Shown: one piece after another, positions 44,383 to 54,366 of the stretch
Layout of the letters: every line of letters begins with the position of its first letter
How positions within the stretch are numbered: the first letter of the stretch is position 1
Source: Pedobacter mendelii
GTDB lineage: Bacteria > Bacteroidota > Bacteroidia > Sphingobacteriales > Sphingobacteriaceae
Reading direction: 5' to 3'
DNA length: 64,000 bases
NCBI RefSeq assembly: GCF_014635725.1
Contig: NZ_BMDJ01000006.1
Coordinates: 1 to 64,000, forward strand
The notes under the pieces: generated by a model
The model's database searches: none
The model's input: only the letters and a program-made list of their open reading frames with translations
What the model was told of the DNA's origin: nothing
Position numbers and translations under genes: made by a program

Positions 44383-47300
44383 TTATAATCCTATTTTAAC
44401 ACCAAAATTTAGACCTATTGGAATTGGAAAATTTCCATAATCAATCCCTGAAGCACCAGAACCACCCACTGCTGCAGTATTACCATTTACAACCGGATCC
44501 AAGCCAGAATAGTTAGTAATCAAGAATAAATCTGTGCCTGTAACAAAAACGCTTGCACTTTTAAAAAACTTCTGCTTGCTTAATACGGTTTGAGGTAATC
44601 TGTATTGAAGCGTAATATCTTTTAACCTTATCCAATTAATATTTTGCTCTATAAATAATTCTTCGCTTAACGTAGAATAATAAAGGTTTTGATAGAACGG
44701 TGTTACAGAGATATTATTAATTGTTGGATTACTACTATTTTCCCTACCATCCTGTAATACACCTGTTACAATTCGCGGTGTCATTCTATCAAGAGTCATC
44801 GTACTTAAGCCTTTTTGTGTAAGGTAATTTTGTGTTGCATTTAATACATCTCCACCTTTTCTAATATCCAATAAAAATGATAAAGCAAAGCTTTTGAAAG
44901 TAAATGTATTAGAAAGACCAATTGAGAAATCTGGTTGTCTATCATAACCCTTGCCTGGTCCTTGAATATAAACACTTGATCTTACAGGAAGCCCACTTGC
45001 TGGATTAATTAAAATATCTCCGTTATCATTTCTTAAGTAAAATGTGCCTGTTAATGATCTTGTTGAATAACCTGGTGAATTACCATTTCTTATACTTCCG
45101 TATAAGAATGTGTCGGATACATAAGATTCGGGAAGTGAATTTGGCAAACTTAAAACTGTCGCCTTAGCATGCTCAAAATTTACTAAGACATCCCAATTAA
45201 AGTTGTTTGATTTTATAGGTGTCCCTCTTACAGTTACTTCAATACCTTCGCTTCTTGTTTTAGCACCATTTAAGTTAAATAGTACATAACCCGTTGCATA
45301 ACTTCCACGAATATCATTCACAATCTGGTCGGAAGTTTCCTTTCTGTAAACAGCCACATCTAAACCTAACCTATTATTAAAGAATGCTAACTCTGTTCCA
45401 AATTCATATGAACTAGCGAACTCTGGTTTTAGTGCTAAATTGGGTCCAGTAAAACCGTAACCAAAACCTCCACCGACTGTTGTTTTAGTTTCCAAAGATG
45501 GAACATACGCATAAGGTCTTGCATCTTTACCTACATTTGCAAATGCAGCTCTTAGCCTACCTGAGGTAAAAATTTTACTTAAGCTTTCTTTAAATGCAGG
45601 GACTTCGGTGAAAACAAAACTTCCAGATAAGGATGGATAAAAGAATGAATTTGCGCCGATGGGAATTGTTGATGTCCAATCATTTCTTCCAGTACCTGTA
45701 ATGTATAAATAATCTTTATAGTTCAATGTCACCCTTCCAAATAAGCTAAAAAGTCTTCTTTGTGATATAGACGATTTTGCATTTCTAAGGGTTGTATTAG
45801 TATTATTAATTGAGATAAAGTTTGGATCTAGAAATCCCTCTCCGTATTGAGCATCAACAGATGATTTTAAATCCTGAATTGCATTACCTAAGGTTGCATC
45901 AATTGATAAGCCTTTAGTAATTTTTTGTTTGGTCAAGTTAAGCAAATTCTGAATATTGATATTTCTTGTGTTATCATTTGCAACATCCATAATACCTTGT
46001 TTACTAAATCCTCTCGAACTTTCGGGATGACTTAGCAAAAGGTTCTTGTTTGCGTAGACATCAAATCCAATATTTGATTTCAAATTTAGCCACTTTACTG
46101 GTGTTATTGTTAACCCAAAATTAGATGTAATCCTATTTTGTATTGAATTAATTTTATTTTTATTTACGTTGAAATACGGATTTTCAACTTCAGATGTTAA
46201 ATCTGTTGCGGTAGCAAATTTTCTTCTAGTCCCTGCTGAGGTAAGATAATTTCTAGCATCGTCTTCCTGAGGCCATAGCAAAAGACCTATTAAAGGCCCT
46301 CCTGAACCTTTAAAAGGTTGATTATTTACAGCATAGGTATAATTCATACTTAAATCAACCTTTAACCAATTATTTACTTGTCCATTAGTAGATCCGTTCA
46401 ATGTAAATCTATCATAATCAGAATTTGGCACTACACCATTTTGTGCTGTGTAAGAACTCGAGACTCTATAACTCACATCTTGTCCTCCACCATCAAAAGA
46501 TATATTGTGTTTTTGGGTTAGTGCAGTTTGAAAAAATCCGTCGATGTTATCATATAAAACTGTCCCTGGTGCATAGGCAGGCCCGAAATATTGAAGCGTT
46601 CCTGCAGACGCAACTCCACCAGTTCCTAGGCCATATACACCTTGTATTTCTGGTTTTGCGCTTGTCTTCTCTATTCTGAAACTGTTACTGTAGTTTATTG
46701 AACCTTTTCCGGATTTGCCCCTTTTTGTGGTAATTACAATTGCGCCGTTTGCCGCATCTATACCATATAATGCTGCCGCTTCTGGTCCTTTCAGTACAAC
46801 GAGACTTTCAATATCTTCAGGGTTTATATCTGCAGCTCTATTCGTAAAATCTACCCCCCTATTAGAAAATGCAGTTGTTGAACTATTATCAGAATAAAAG
46901 GCTGAAGTATTTAGAGTTTTATTATCAATTGGTAATCCATCTACAACAAATAAAGGCTGATTACTCCCACTAATTGAACTAACTCCTCTTATTGTTATTG
47001 AGGAAGATGCACCTGGAACACCAGATGAACTTGTAACTTCAACTCCTGCAATACGTCCTTGTAAAGCATTTATAAAGTTTTCACGCTGTGTATCCGCAAT
47101 ATCTTTCCCCTTCACCTCTTGCTGAGATGTTCCCAGAGATTTTCTTGAAACCTTTTGACCTAATGCAGTAACTACAACCTCATCTAGCGAATTCGCATCA
47201 GATTGTAAGGCCACATTAATCGTTGTATTTGCACCAACGCTTCTTTCTACCGTTGCATACCCAACGTAAGAAAACGTTAAAACATCTGTTTTCGATGCTT

Positions 47301-47484
47301 TAATGGAGTATGTACCATCTCCACTGGTTTGAGATACCACCGTGCTTCCTTTAACTTTAATAGAAACACCCGGTACTGGTCCGTCAGATGACGTAACCCT
47401 ACCGGTAACGGTTATTTGTTGCGCAATGGCATGAGCCAGCAACAAAAACGTACCGATAAAAATTAAGAGTAACTTTTTTTTCAT
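44383..47484 (-). CDS. SusC/RagA-family TonB-dependent transporter
   Basis: The 1033-aa product has a signal peptide ending HAIAQ, carboxypeptidase-like domain (about 24-98; ITVTGRVTSSDGPVPGVSIK), TonB box region LDEVVVTALGQ, plug (about 110-240; GVEVTSSSGVPGASSSITIR, PLFVVDGLPIDN, VLKGPEAAALYG) and a 22-strand barrel ending GLNFGVKIGL. It imports an unidentified large nutrient with the SusD encoded downstream. Its promoter region faces the DeoR-family gene. Confidence 0.95.
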   Translation of the reverse strand: MKKKLLLIFIGTFLLLAHAIAQQITVTGRVTSSDGPVPGVSIKVKGSTVVSQTSGDGTYSIKASKTDVLTFSYVGYATVERSVGANTTINVALQSDANSLDEVVVTALGQKVSRKSLGTSQQEVKGKDIADTQRENFINALQGRIAGVEVTSSSGVPGASSSITIRGVSSISGSNQPLFVVDGLPIDNKTLNTSAFYSDNSSTTAFSNRGVDFTNRAADINPEDIESLVVLKGPEAAALYGIDAANGAIVITTKRGKSGKGSINYSNSFRIEKTSAKPEIQGVYGLGTGGVASAGTLQYFGPAYAPGTVLYDNIDGFFQTALTQKHNISFDGGGQDVSYRVSSSYTAQNGVVPNSDYDRFTLNGSTNGQVNNWLKVDLSMNYTYAVNNQPFKGSGGPLIGLLLWPQEDDARNYLTSAGTRRKFATATDLTSEVENPYFNVNKNKINSIQNRITSNFGLTITPVKWLNLKSNIGFDVYANKNLLLSHPESSRGFSKQGIMDVANDNTRNINIQNLLNLTKQKITKGLSIDATLGNAIQDLKSSVDAQYGEGFLDPNFISINNTNTTLRNAKSSISQRRLFSLFGRVTLNYKDYLYITGTGRNDWTSTIPIGANSFFYPSLSGSFVFTEVPAFKESLSKIFTSGRLRAAFANVGKDARPYAYVPSLETKTTVGGGFGYGFTGPNLALKPEFASSYEFGTELAFFNNRLGLDVAVYRKETSDQIVNDIRGSYATGYVLFNLNGAKTRSEGIEVTVRGTPIKSNNFNWDVLVNFEHAKATVLSLPNSLPESYVSDTFLYGSIRNGNSPGYSTRSLTGTFYLRNDNGDILINPASGLPVRSSVYIQGPGKGYDRQPDFSIGLSNTFTFKSFALSFLLDIRKGGDVLNATQNYLTQKGLSTMTLDRMTPRIVTGVLQDGRENSSNPTINNISVTPFYQNLYYSTLSEELFIEQNINWIRLKDITLQYRLPQTVLSKQKFFKSASVFVTGTDLFLITNYSGLDPVVNGNTAAVGGSGASGIDYGNFPIPIGLNFGVKIGL

Positions 47485-47544
47485 AAACTGCCAATAAGGT
47501 TAGTAAAATGTTTAGTTGTTAAGTTGTTAGTTTGTTTTTGCCAA

Positions 47545-47690
47545 AAAACACGCACAATACCGCACGTTTTTGAATATTAAGCTAATATCATAAATGTTTT
47601 TGAATAAAAGAACAAACAACTAACATTTTTATTTATAACCAACAGTATATAATTGCAGAAAACCGCAAAAACACGCACGATTTTGAAAAT
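47545..47690. promoter_or_regulatory. Putative DeoR-family operator region
   Basis: Between SusC and the divergent DeoR gene are related motifs: CACGCACAATACCGCACGTT (47549-47568) and CCGCAAAAACACGCACGATT (47663-47682). The same core, GCGCACAAT then CATGTTTT, occurs just upstream of the other SusC gene at 52999. Shared placement in front of both SusC genes and next to a regulator suggests operators. This is inference from similarity only. Confidence 0.5.
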
Positions 47691-47724
47691 TATTTTTACA
47701 TTCGTATAAACCAACTATTAATTT

Positions 47725-48471
47725 ATGCTCAAAAAAGAACGGCACGACTTCATTATGCGCCAAATTAACCTTCATAACCGAGTATTAACATCTGATTTAG
47801 TTCAATTATTAAATGTTTCTGAAGATACAATTAGAAGAGATTTGCAAGAACTTGTTGATCAGGGGCGCCTTTTTAAGGTACATGGTGGTGCTTTATCGAA
47901 ATCTTATCATTCCTCTTTTGATGACAGCACAGTTTATGCAAGAGATAGTAAAATCATCATTGCCAAGAAAGCAACCAGATTAATTAAAGATGGAATGGTT
48001 GTTTTAACCGGAGGTGGAACCACTATTTTGGAATTTGTAAAGCAACTTCCCGAAAGTATTCAAGCTACTTTTTTTACAATAAGCCCATTGGTGGCTGTAG
48101 AATTGGCGAAGTACAATAATATTGAGGTTATTTTAATCGGAGGGCTTTTCTCTAAAAATTCGCAGATTACGTATGGGGGTCATGTAATTACACAGCTTTC
48201 AGAAATTAAAGCAGATTTATGCTTAATGGGTACAAGTGCCATTCACCCTGAAGAAGGTTTAACCGATACCGATTGGGAAATTAACCAACTGAAAAAAGCA
48301 ATGCTCGCTGCTTCAAAAAAATCTGCCGTGTTATGTATTTCAGAAAAATTGGATATCTCTTTAAGATTAAAAGTTTGCTCAATAGAAAGCATTAGCTACT
48401 TAGTAACAGAACTGGACGCAGCTGATGAAGCGTTATCCAGATATGTTGTAAAAGATTTGAATATCCTATAA
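47725..48471 (+). CDS. DeoR/GlpR-family transcriptional regulator
   Basis: The 248-aa product has an N-terminal HTH (about 1-57; RVLTSDLVQLLNVSEDTIRR then DLQELVDQGRLFKVHGGAL) and a DeoRC sugar-phosphate sensor domain (VLTGGGTTILEFVKQLP, DLCLMGTSAIHPEEGLTDTD). Such repressors respond to phosphorylated sugars. It sits between two SusC/SusD pairs and near AnmK and NagB homologs, so an amino-sugar phosphate is a plausible effector. Confidence 0.92.
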   Translation: MLKKERHDFIMRQINLHNRVLTSDLVQLLNVSEDTIRRDLQELVDQGRLFKVHGGALSKSYHSSFDDSTVYARDSKIIIAKKATRLIKDGMVVLTGGGTTILEFVKQLPESIQATFFTISPLVAVELAKYNNIEVILIGGLFSKNSQITYGGHVITQLSEIKADLCLMGTSAIHPEEGLTDTDWEINQLKKAMLAASKKSAVLCISEKLDISLRLKVCSIESISYLVTELDAADEALSRYVVKDLNIL

Positions 48472-48477
48472 TTAAAA

Positions 48478-48516
48478 ATGGTTCCGGCGTAAAGTCGGAA
48501 CCATTTTTTTGTTTTA
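48478..48516 (+). terminator. Terminator after DeoR-family gene
   Basis: AAATGGTTCCG, loop, CGGAACCATTTTTTTG. It lies between convergent genes and overlaps the SusD stop by a few bases, so it can serve both strands. Confidence 0.85.
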
Positions 48517-49809
48517 AAATGTCGGATCGGCTGGTGTATTCGGATTGTTATCACGTTCCTGAAAAGGATAAGGGAAGAAATTCCGTTTTCTATCCGTAAG
48601 TGGCTGAGAAAATCTTCTCATATCTTCGAGCTTTAAACCCGACATGTAAAGTTCTATACAACGATTTTTATAAATCAAATCTAATAGTTGTTGTTGTGTA
48701 TAGGTTCCTGTTAAAGCAGGTAAGTTAGCGCCAACACCAAATGGATCTGCAGCAGCTGTTTTAGTAACCACTTTATTCAACTCTGTTAAAGCACTACTTA
48801 AATTTGGCGTAGCCTGACGAGCATAAGCTTCTGCTTTAATAAGTGTTATTTCTCCAGGTAAATAAACAGGGATTTGAGCAAAAGTAGCAGCGCCAAAACC
48901 ATTAATGCGAACAGTTGTGTTAACTACAGTGTAAAATGGAATTCTGGCATCGTTAGCATCTGGTACATAAGCACCAGTTTGTCCTAAGCTTATATTTTTA
49001 GGTTGTACCACATTGTTGGTTGATGTTGCGATTTCGAAAATAGGATTCAAGTTCAATGCGTCATAAGTAAAGGTTGAACGCTTAGTTAAATCAACCAAAT
49101 TAGCACTTGTTAATGCTAAAGGATAATTACCAGCAAATAACGCGTAACGGGCCTTTAGCGCATTCAATGTATTCGGAATATCAATACCTGATGGAATATT
49201 ACTAAAAAATGCTGTACTTATAGGATTTGCTGAAATCACAGATAAAGCATTATCAATTACTGCAATTGCCTTGGTATAACCTTCTACCCTTGAAATAAAA
49301 GAAACATTTTGCCCAATGCTGGATGGTACTCTTTCCCAATATTCTGACAAGTTACCTAAAGCCAATGCTTTAAAAATACTGGCATGAGCAATTAATCCTG
49401 CAGCATAATTCTTATCTGGCAGGTTTGCGGCATTGCTAATTACATTGTCTGCATCGTAAATAATTTTGTTTGATGTAGCCCAAATGCTTAACAATACGGT
49501 ATTGGTTCCATCCACCTGTACACCTCCGGCAACTAGTCTTTCTTCGTTTGTATTACCTGTATTGATCGAGATTAACTCATTGGTTGTTAATCCATTTAAG
49601 GTAATAGAAGCGTATAATACACCCGCCCTGGTGGTAGAATAATTTTTTTGCAATCCTACGGCAACACCGGTTAGTCCTTTGGCCGAAGTTAAGACATCGC
49701 CACTAGTAGCGGCATTTGGATTAAGGTATTCTTTAGTACAAGCAGCTAGAAATGTAACTGATGTAAGCAGAAATGCATACCCTATATATTTTGATTTCAA
49801 ATTTTTCAT
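48514..49809 (-). CDS. SusD/RagB-family outer membrane lipoprotein
   Basis: The 431-aa product has a lipobox (TFLAACTKEYLNPNAAT), the early GLTGVAVGLQKNYSTTRAGV region and C-terminal IPVYLPGEITLIKAEAYARQ followed by LLDLIYKNRCIELYMSGLK and RRFSQPL. It is shorter than the usual 480-550 aa but has both family ends. It pairs with the SusC gene 19 bp upstream. Confidence 0.93.
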   Translation of the reverse strand: MKNLKSKYIGYAFLLTSVTFLAACTKEYLNPNAATSGDVLTSAKGLTGVAVGLQKNYSTTRAGVLYASITLNGLTTNELISINTGNTNEERLVAGGVQVDGTNTVLLSIWATSNKIIYDADNVISNAANLPDKNYAAGLIAHASIFKALALGNLSEYWERVPSSIGQNVSFISRVEGYTKAIAVIDNALSVISANPISTAFFSNIPSGIDIPNTLNALKARYALFAGNYPLALTSANLVDLTKRSTFTYDALNLNPIFEIATSTNNVVQPKNISLGQTGAYVPDANDARIPFYTVVNTTVRINGFGAATFAQIPVYLPGEITLIKAEAYARQATPNLSSALTELNKVVTKTAAADPFGVGANLPALTGTYTQQQLLDLIYKNRCIELYMSGLKLEDMRRFSQPLTDRKRNFFPYPFQERDNNPNTPADPTF

Positions 49810-49827
49810 AACAATTAAGTTTTAATA

Positions 49828-52800
49828 TTAGAATCTTGCTTGTAAACCTAAAGAGAAAGTACGCGGAATTGGCACAGAACCAAAATCGATATTTCTTAAG
49901 ATGGTAGATTGCCCACCAGAGTTTAACTCAGGGTCGTAACCTTTGTAATTATCCCAAGAAAATAAGTTTCTCCCGCTTAAATTAACTGTTAAATTTTTAA
50001 TAAACTTCACTTGCCCAATACTATAGCTTAATGAAACCTCTCTTAATTTAACAAATGAACCGTCATCGATTCTCCATTCTTCTACATTATAAACACCAGC
50101 TACATAACCTCTAGGCAACTGTCCAAGTTGTTCTGCTTCTGCAACCTTTCCGTTTCCAACACCTTGACGGGTTCTCCAGTCGGCATTCCAAACATCACCA
50201 CCTTGTACTGCATCTAATTGTATGTGCAAGCTTAACTTTTTATAGGTAAAATCATTTACGAATGACCCTGTGTAATCTGGATTAGGATCGCCTAATACTT
50301 TACGTAAAACTGTGCCAGAAGGCTGTCCGTTAGTTCTTTGCGTTTCAAATTCAGTTGCTGATCTTTGTACCCCTCTTTCTGTTTGTGGAATTCCCTGAGC
50401 ATTTAATAATAAACTTCCATCAGGATTTCTGGCGAAGAAGGTTCCATAAAATACACCAACGGGATAGCCATCAGTTATAGAAACTGGTGCACCAGCATTA
50501 GTAGAAATTAACCTTTGTGCTCCAGAGCCAACAATTTTATTTCTATTTCTATTAAAAATAACCGTTGTTGTCCAAGAAAAATCTTGTGTTTTTAATGGTA
50601 CGCCGGTAAGCATCAATTCGATACCCTTATTTTTAAGCTTTCCGCCAATATTATCTAATAGACTAGAGAAACCGGTTGTTGGTGCAATTACGACACCTAA
50701 AAGTAAATCCTTAACGCTTTTATCATAGTAACTAAATGTTAAGCCTAAACGATTGTTAAAAAACGACATATCTGTACCAACCTCTAGCTCTTGCTGACGC
50801 TCTGGCTTTACATTAGCATTTGCCAATGTTGTTGGCGAGGTTAATGATGTTTTGCTATTTAATGCACTTGGTGTGTAAACATTAAAACGATCGTAAGCAC
50901 CAATACCGGTTAAATTACCCGATTGTCCGTAAGCTGCTCTTAGTTTAAAAGCATTCCACCATGATGAAACACCTAGGTTTTTCCAGTAATCTGCAGATGA
51001 TAAAACATAACTAACATTTGCTTTTGGATAAAATTGAGTTCTATTGTCTTCACCAAAAACGGTTGATTGATCTACCCGGATTGCTCCCGTTACAAATAAG
51101 TGATCTTTATATTTAAAATTTTGTTGTAAGTATGCACCACTAATTGAGAATTCAGAACGGCTATCAACATTCGGCAAAACGGTACTAGCACCATTTACAA
51201 CTTCTACAAAAGGGGCCAAACCACGACCATTTAAAAGGCTGTAAAGATCTTTCTGATATTGATATGAACCACCTAACTGTGTTGTAGAGCTTAATAATTC
51301 AGAGATTTTAGTATCGTAAGTAAAATTCAACTCGTTATTAAATAACGTAGTTGTAGCATTTGCTGCACTTGCATAACCATTTAGGGATGGATCTAAAGTT
51401 GGCCCACCACCATAAAAACCAGTACTTACATTGTATGCAAACGGAGGTATGTACGTTGTTCCATTTTGGATAGAATTATCAACGCCCATGGTGTAATCAA
51501 TGGTAAGATTTTTTATCGGGTTAAGTTTTAAACCTGTATTTGCAATAATTCTATTGGTAAACTGGCGCTGTTTAATATCTTCAATAACAGATACCGGATT
51601 AACTCGCCCACGTTCACCAACAGCTTTTAAGTTACCTAAAATATCTCTGGTAAATAAATCATGAAAGTTACCGATAATGGTTACCGAATTCATAGGCGAG
51701 AAGAATGAATTTCCATCTGGTTTTTCATTCGCATCGCTATGTACATAATTAAATCCTGCGGTTAATTTAGCCCATTTATTAAGTTTCTGATCTAAATTGG
51801 CTCTAAAATTCATTCTCGTAAAATCTGTATTTTTTATTATCCCTTGATTATAGAAATAACCTGCAGATGTATAAAATTTTGTATCATCATTACCTCCAGA
51901 TACAGATATTGAATTATCGCTACCAACGCCAGTATGAAAAATATAATCTTGATAGTTATACCTTGTAACTGGTGTTGTTGTAGTAAGCGTTGGGGTTAAA
52001 ACATCTTGTGTTACCAAATCAACAGAGCCGCCAAATTTAGTAGGCGATTGATTTACTTCTATTTCTTTTCGCAACTCGCTTATGGTTAAGCTTGTGTTAA
52101 AACTAATTTGCGGGGTTCCTGTTTTACCTCGTTTGGTAAAAATCTGAATTACACCAGCATTAGCCCTCGAACCATAAATTGCAGCAGCTGCCGCACCATT
52201 CAAAACCTCTATATGATCGATATCGGCCGGACTTATATCCACCATTCTGTTCTGCCCAATGCTACCCACAAAGTTTCCACCATCATAATTTCCTGATGTA
52301 TTTGTAACACGAGTGGTAGAGTTGTTTACAATTACCCCATCAATAATATAAAGTGGCTCTGATGATGAATTTACAGAACTAACACCTCGTAAACGCACAG
52401 AAATTCCTCCAGCCGGGTCGCCTGAATTCTGACTAATTTGCGCACCTGGTGTTTTACCTTGTAACGATGCCAATGCATTTCCACTTGGTGCTTTATTTAG
52501 ATCATCACCTTTTACGGTACTTACATAGCTACCCAATTGTTTACGGGTTGTTCCTTGAGATGTACCTGTAACGATAACCTCATCTAAACCAACAGCATCG
52601 GCACCTAAAGCTCCGTTTATTTGAATTTGGTCGCTACTGCTTAAATTGGCTGTTTGAGTTAAGGTTTTATACCCTACATAGGATATTTGAACCTGATATT
52701 TGCCTGCAGCTAAATCAACCGCGAAACTATACATTCCGTTTGTGTTTGTACTGGTTGTTAAAGTTGTGTTTAATATTTTAACAACTGCCCCTGGAATTGG

Positions 52801-52947
52801 ATCTTTTGTTGAGCCATCAGTCACCTTTCCACTAATGGTGTAGCGTTTGGTTTGGGCCTGTGCCATTTCTGTATGTAAGAGCAACAGAAATGGGATCATC
52901 AGAATTACAAGAAATCTTGATAACCATTTTTGGTAAATTTTTTCCAT
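49828..52947 (-). CDS. SusC/RagA-family TonB-dependent transporter
   Basis: The 1039-aa product has a signal peptide ending EMAQAQ, carboxypeptidase-like domain (about 36-115; YTISGKVTDGSTKDPIPGAV), TonB box LDEVIVTGTSQ, plug (PLYIIDGVIVNN, IEVLNGAAAAAIYGSRANAG) and full barrel ending TFSLGLQARF. Followed by SusD. Upstream on the same strand lies AnmK, and the surrounding genes suggest a cell-wall amino-sugar substrate such as muropeptides or GlcNAc/MurNAc oligomers (inference). Confidence 0.95.
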   Translation of the reverse strand: MEKIYQKWLSRFLVILMIPFLLLLHTEMAQAQTKRYTISGKVTDGSTKDPIPGAVVKILNTTLTTSTNTNGMYSFAVDLAAGKYQVQISYVGYKTLTQTANLSSSDQIQINGALGADAVGLDEVIVTGTSQGTTRKQLGSYVSTVKGDDLNKAPSGNALASLQGKTPGAQISQNSGDPAGGISVRLRGVSSVNSSSEPLYIIDGVIVNNSTTRVTNTSGNYDGGNFVGSIGQNRMVDISPADIDHIEVLNGAAAAAIYGSRANAGVIQIFTKRGKTGTPQISFNTSLTISELRKEIEVNQSPTKFGGSVDLVTQDVLTPTLTTTTPVTRYNYQDYIFHTGVGSDNSISVSGGNDDTKFYTSAGYFYNQGIIKNTDFTRMNFRANLDQKLNKWAKLTAGFNYVHSDANEKPDGNSFFSPMNSVTIIGNFHDLFTRDILGNLKAVGERGRVNPVSVIEDIKQRQFTNRIIANTGLKLNPIKNLTIDYTMGVDNSIQNGTTYIPPFAYNVSTGFYGGGPTLDPSLNGYASAANATTTLFNNELNFTYDTKISELLSSTTQLGGSYQYQKDLYSLLNGRGLAPFVEVVNGASTVLPNVDSRSEFSISGAYLQQNFKYKDHLFVTGAIRVDQSTVFGEDNRTQFYPKANVSYVLSSADYWKNLGVSSWWNAFKLRAAYGQSGNLTGIGAYDRFNVYTPSALNSKTSLTSPTTLANANVKPERQQELEVGTDMSFFNNRLGLTFSYYDKSVKDLLLGVVIAPTTGFSSLLDNIGGKLKNKGIELMLTGVPLKTQDFSWTTTVIFNRNRNKIVGSGAQRLISTNAGAPVSITDGYPVGVFYGTFFARNPDGSLLLNAQGIPQTERGVQRSATEFETQRTNGQPSGTVLRKVLGDPNPDYTGSFVNDFTYKKLSLHIQLDAVQGGDVWNADWRTRQGVGNGKVAEAEQLGQLPRGYVAGVYNVEEWRIDDGSFVKLREVSLSYSIGQVKFIKNLTVNLSGRNLFSWDNYKGYDPELNSGGQSTILRNIDFGSVPIPRTFSLGLQARF

Positions 52948-52989
52948 AAAATAAGGATTTTAGTAAAGATTAGGATTGGAAACAAATTT

Positions 52990-53015
52990 AGCAAAATAGC
53001 GCACAATCAACATGT
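52990..53015. promoter_or_regulatory. Putative operator upstream of second SusC gene
   Basis: AGCAAAATAGCGCACAATCA then ACATGTTTT matches the motif near the DeoR gene (CGCACAAT-n4-CA-n-GTTTT). It sits about 45 bp before the SusC start. Confidence 0.45.
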
Positions 53016-53016
53016 T

Positions 53017-54213
53017 TTATTCTGGTAAACTTATTTTTCCCATACAAATTGAAGGTACTCCTTGCCTTTCTCCAAAGTTAATTGGGTTTCCGCATAGCGT
53101 TTCGTTGGCTAAAACCGCAAAAAGCACAGCTTCTTTCGCATCAGGATTGATATTTAAATCATCAGTTGTAAGAAAAGTAGAATGAGGCAACTTAGCTTTC
53201 AAAAGGCTAACCAATAAAGGGTTATGCATACCACCTCCACTCATAAATACCTGTGCCGCAGCATCATTTCCAAAACATTTCTTAATCGCATTTGAAATGG
53301 TTTCAGCAGAAAAATGACAAAGTGTGGCCATCACATCTTCTTTACTAATCTCTTCTGTTGATGATTTCTGCTGGGCTTTTACCAGATATTCAAGATTAAA
53401 CAATTCAGGGCCTGTGGTTTTTGGGAAACCGCCTTCAAAGAAATCACAATTAAGCAATGCATTTAATAATTTTTCATTTAATTTACCCGATAAAGCAATT
53501 TCCGCATTTTTATCATAAAATAAATTGAAATGCTGCTGAATGTATTGATCCATTAAGGTATTCCCCGGGCCAACATCAGTAGAAAAAATTTCACTAACGC
53601 TTAGTGTTCCTGGCAAATAGGTAAAATTAGCTATCCCGCCAATATTAAGCATTATTCTGTCTTCGCCCTTTTTTGAGAAAATCAGGTAATCGCCATAAAC
53701 AGCCAGTGGGGCACCTTCACCTCCCGCAGCCAGATGCTTCTGCCTGAAATCGGATAAAGTAATAATACCTGTTTTTACCGCAATATGGTCTCCATCACCA
53801 ATCTGTAAAGTACCGTTAGGATAATCCTCTATTTTATGTAATGATTTGGGCGCATGAAATATTGTTTGTCCGTGGCTTGCTATAAAATCAATATCCTTAG
53901 ATTTATAGCCCCATTCCCGTAAAGCGTTGTTAATCAATTCGGCATGAACATTAGCAATGTGTTCATTCATTAGGCAAACCAATTGTAAATCAACCTCTCT
54001 TGTAGAAAAAACGGCTTTTATTTTTGTACGAAAATCGTCCGTATAATCCCCTGTCTTAAATTTAATAACTTTGATATCTGTTTCTGCACCGGCTCCCTTT
54101 ACTTTGCAAAGCGCTATATCCAAACCATCCATCGATGTGCCGCTCATAAGGCCGATAATTAATCGTTCATTTTTTTGGGCCTTATTATACAATTTTAGAA
54201 TCTGGCTGTTCAT
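53017..54213 (-). CDS. anmK: Anhydro-N-acetylmuramic acid kinase
   Basis: I start at the ATG giving MNSQILKLYNKAQKNERLII; 48 upstream codons do not resemble the family. The 398-aa product has the ATP motif GLMSGTSMDGLDIALCKV, DFIASHGQTIFHAP, NIGGIANFTYLPG, DVGPGNTLMDQYI and FMSGGGMHNPLL. AnmK opens and phosphorylates 1,6-anhydroMurNAc to MurNAc-6-P in peptidoglycan recycling. It lies divergent from the NagB fusion, 150 bp apart, consistent with one pathway. Cytoplasmic. Confidence 0.95.
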   Translation of the reverse strand: MNSQILKLYNKAQKNERLIIGLMSGTSMDGLDIALCKVKGAGAETDIKVIKFKTGDYTDDFRTKIKAVFSTREVDLQLVCLMNEHIANVHAELINNALREWGYKSKDIDFIASHGQTIFHAPKSLHKIEDYPNGTLQIGDGDHIAVKTGIITLSDFRQKHLAAGGEGAPLAVYGDYLIFSKKGEDRIMLNIGGIANFTYLPGTLSVSEIFSTDVGPGNTLMDQYIQQHFNLFYDKNAEIALSGKLNEKLLNALLNCDFFEGGFPKTTGPELFNLEYLVKAQQKSSTEEISKEDVMATLCHFSAETISNAIKKCFGNDAAAQVFMSGGGMHNPLLVSLLKAKLPHSTFLTTDDLNINPDAKEAVLFAVLANETLCGNPINFGERQGVPSICMGKISLPE

Positions 54214-54366
54214 ATCTATATTTTTTTTAAAACGATCAAACGTTTGTTTGTATGCTAAAACAGGATACAAAGGAAGTAATTGCAATAAAAGTAAATAACC
54301 TTTGTTAAAAACCGGGCATATCTTTCTATATTTACTGCTCCGTACATTAAAATCCATATAAAAAAA

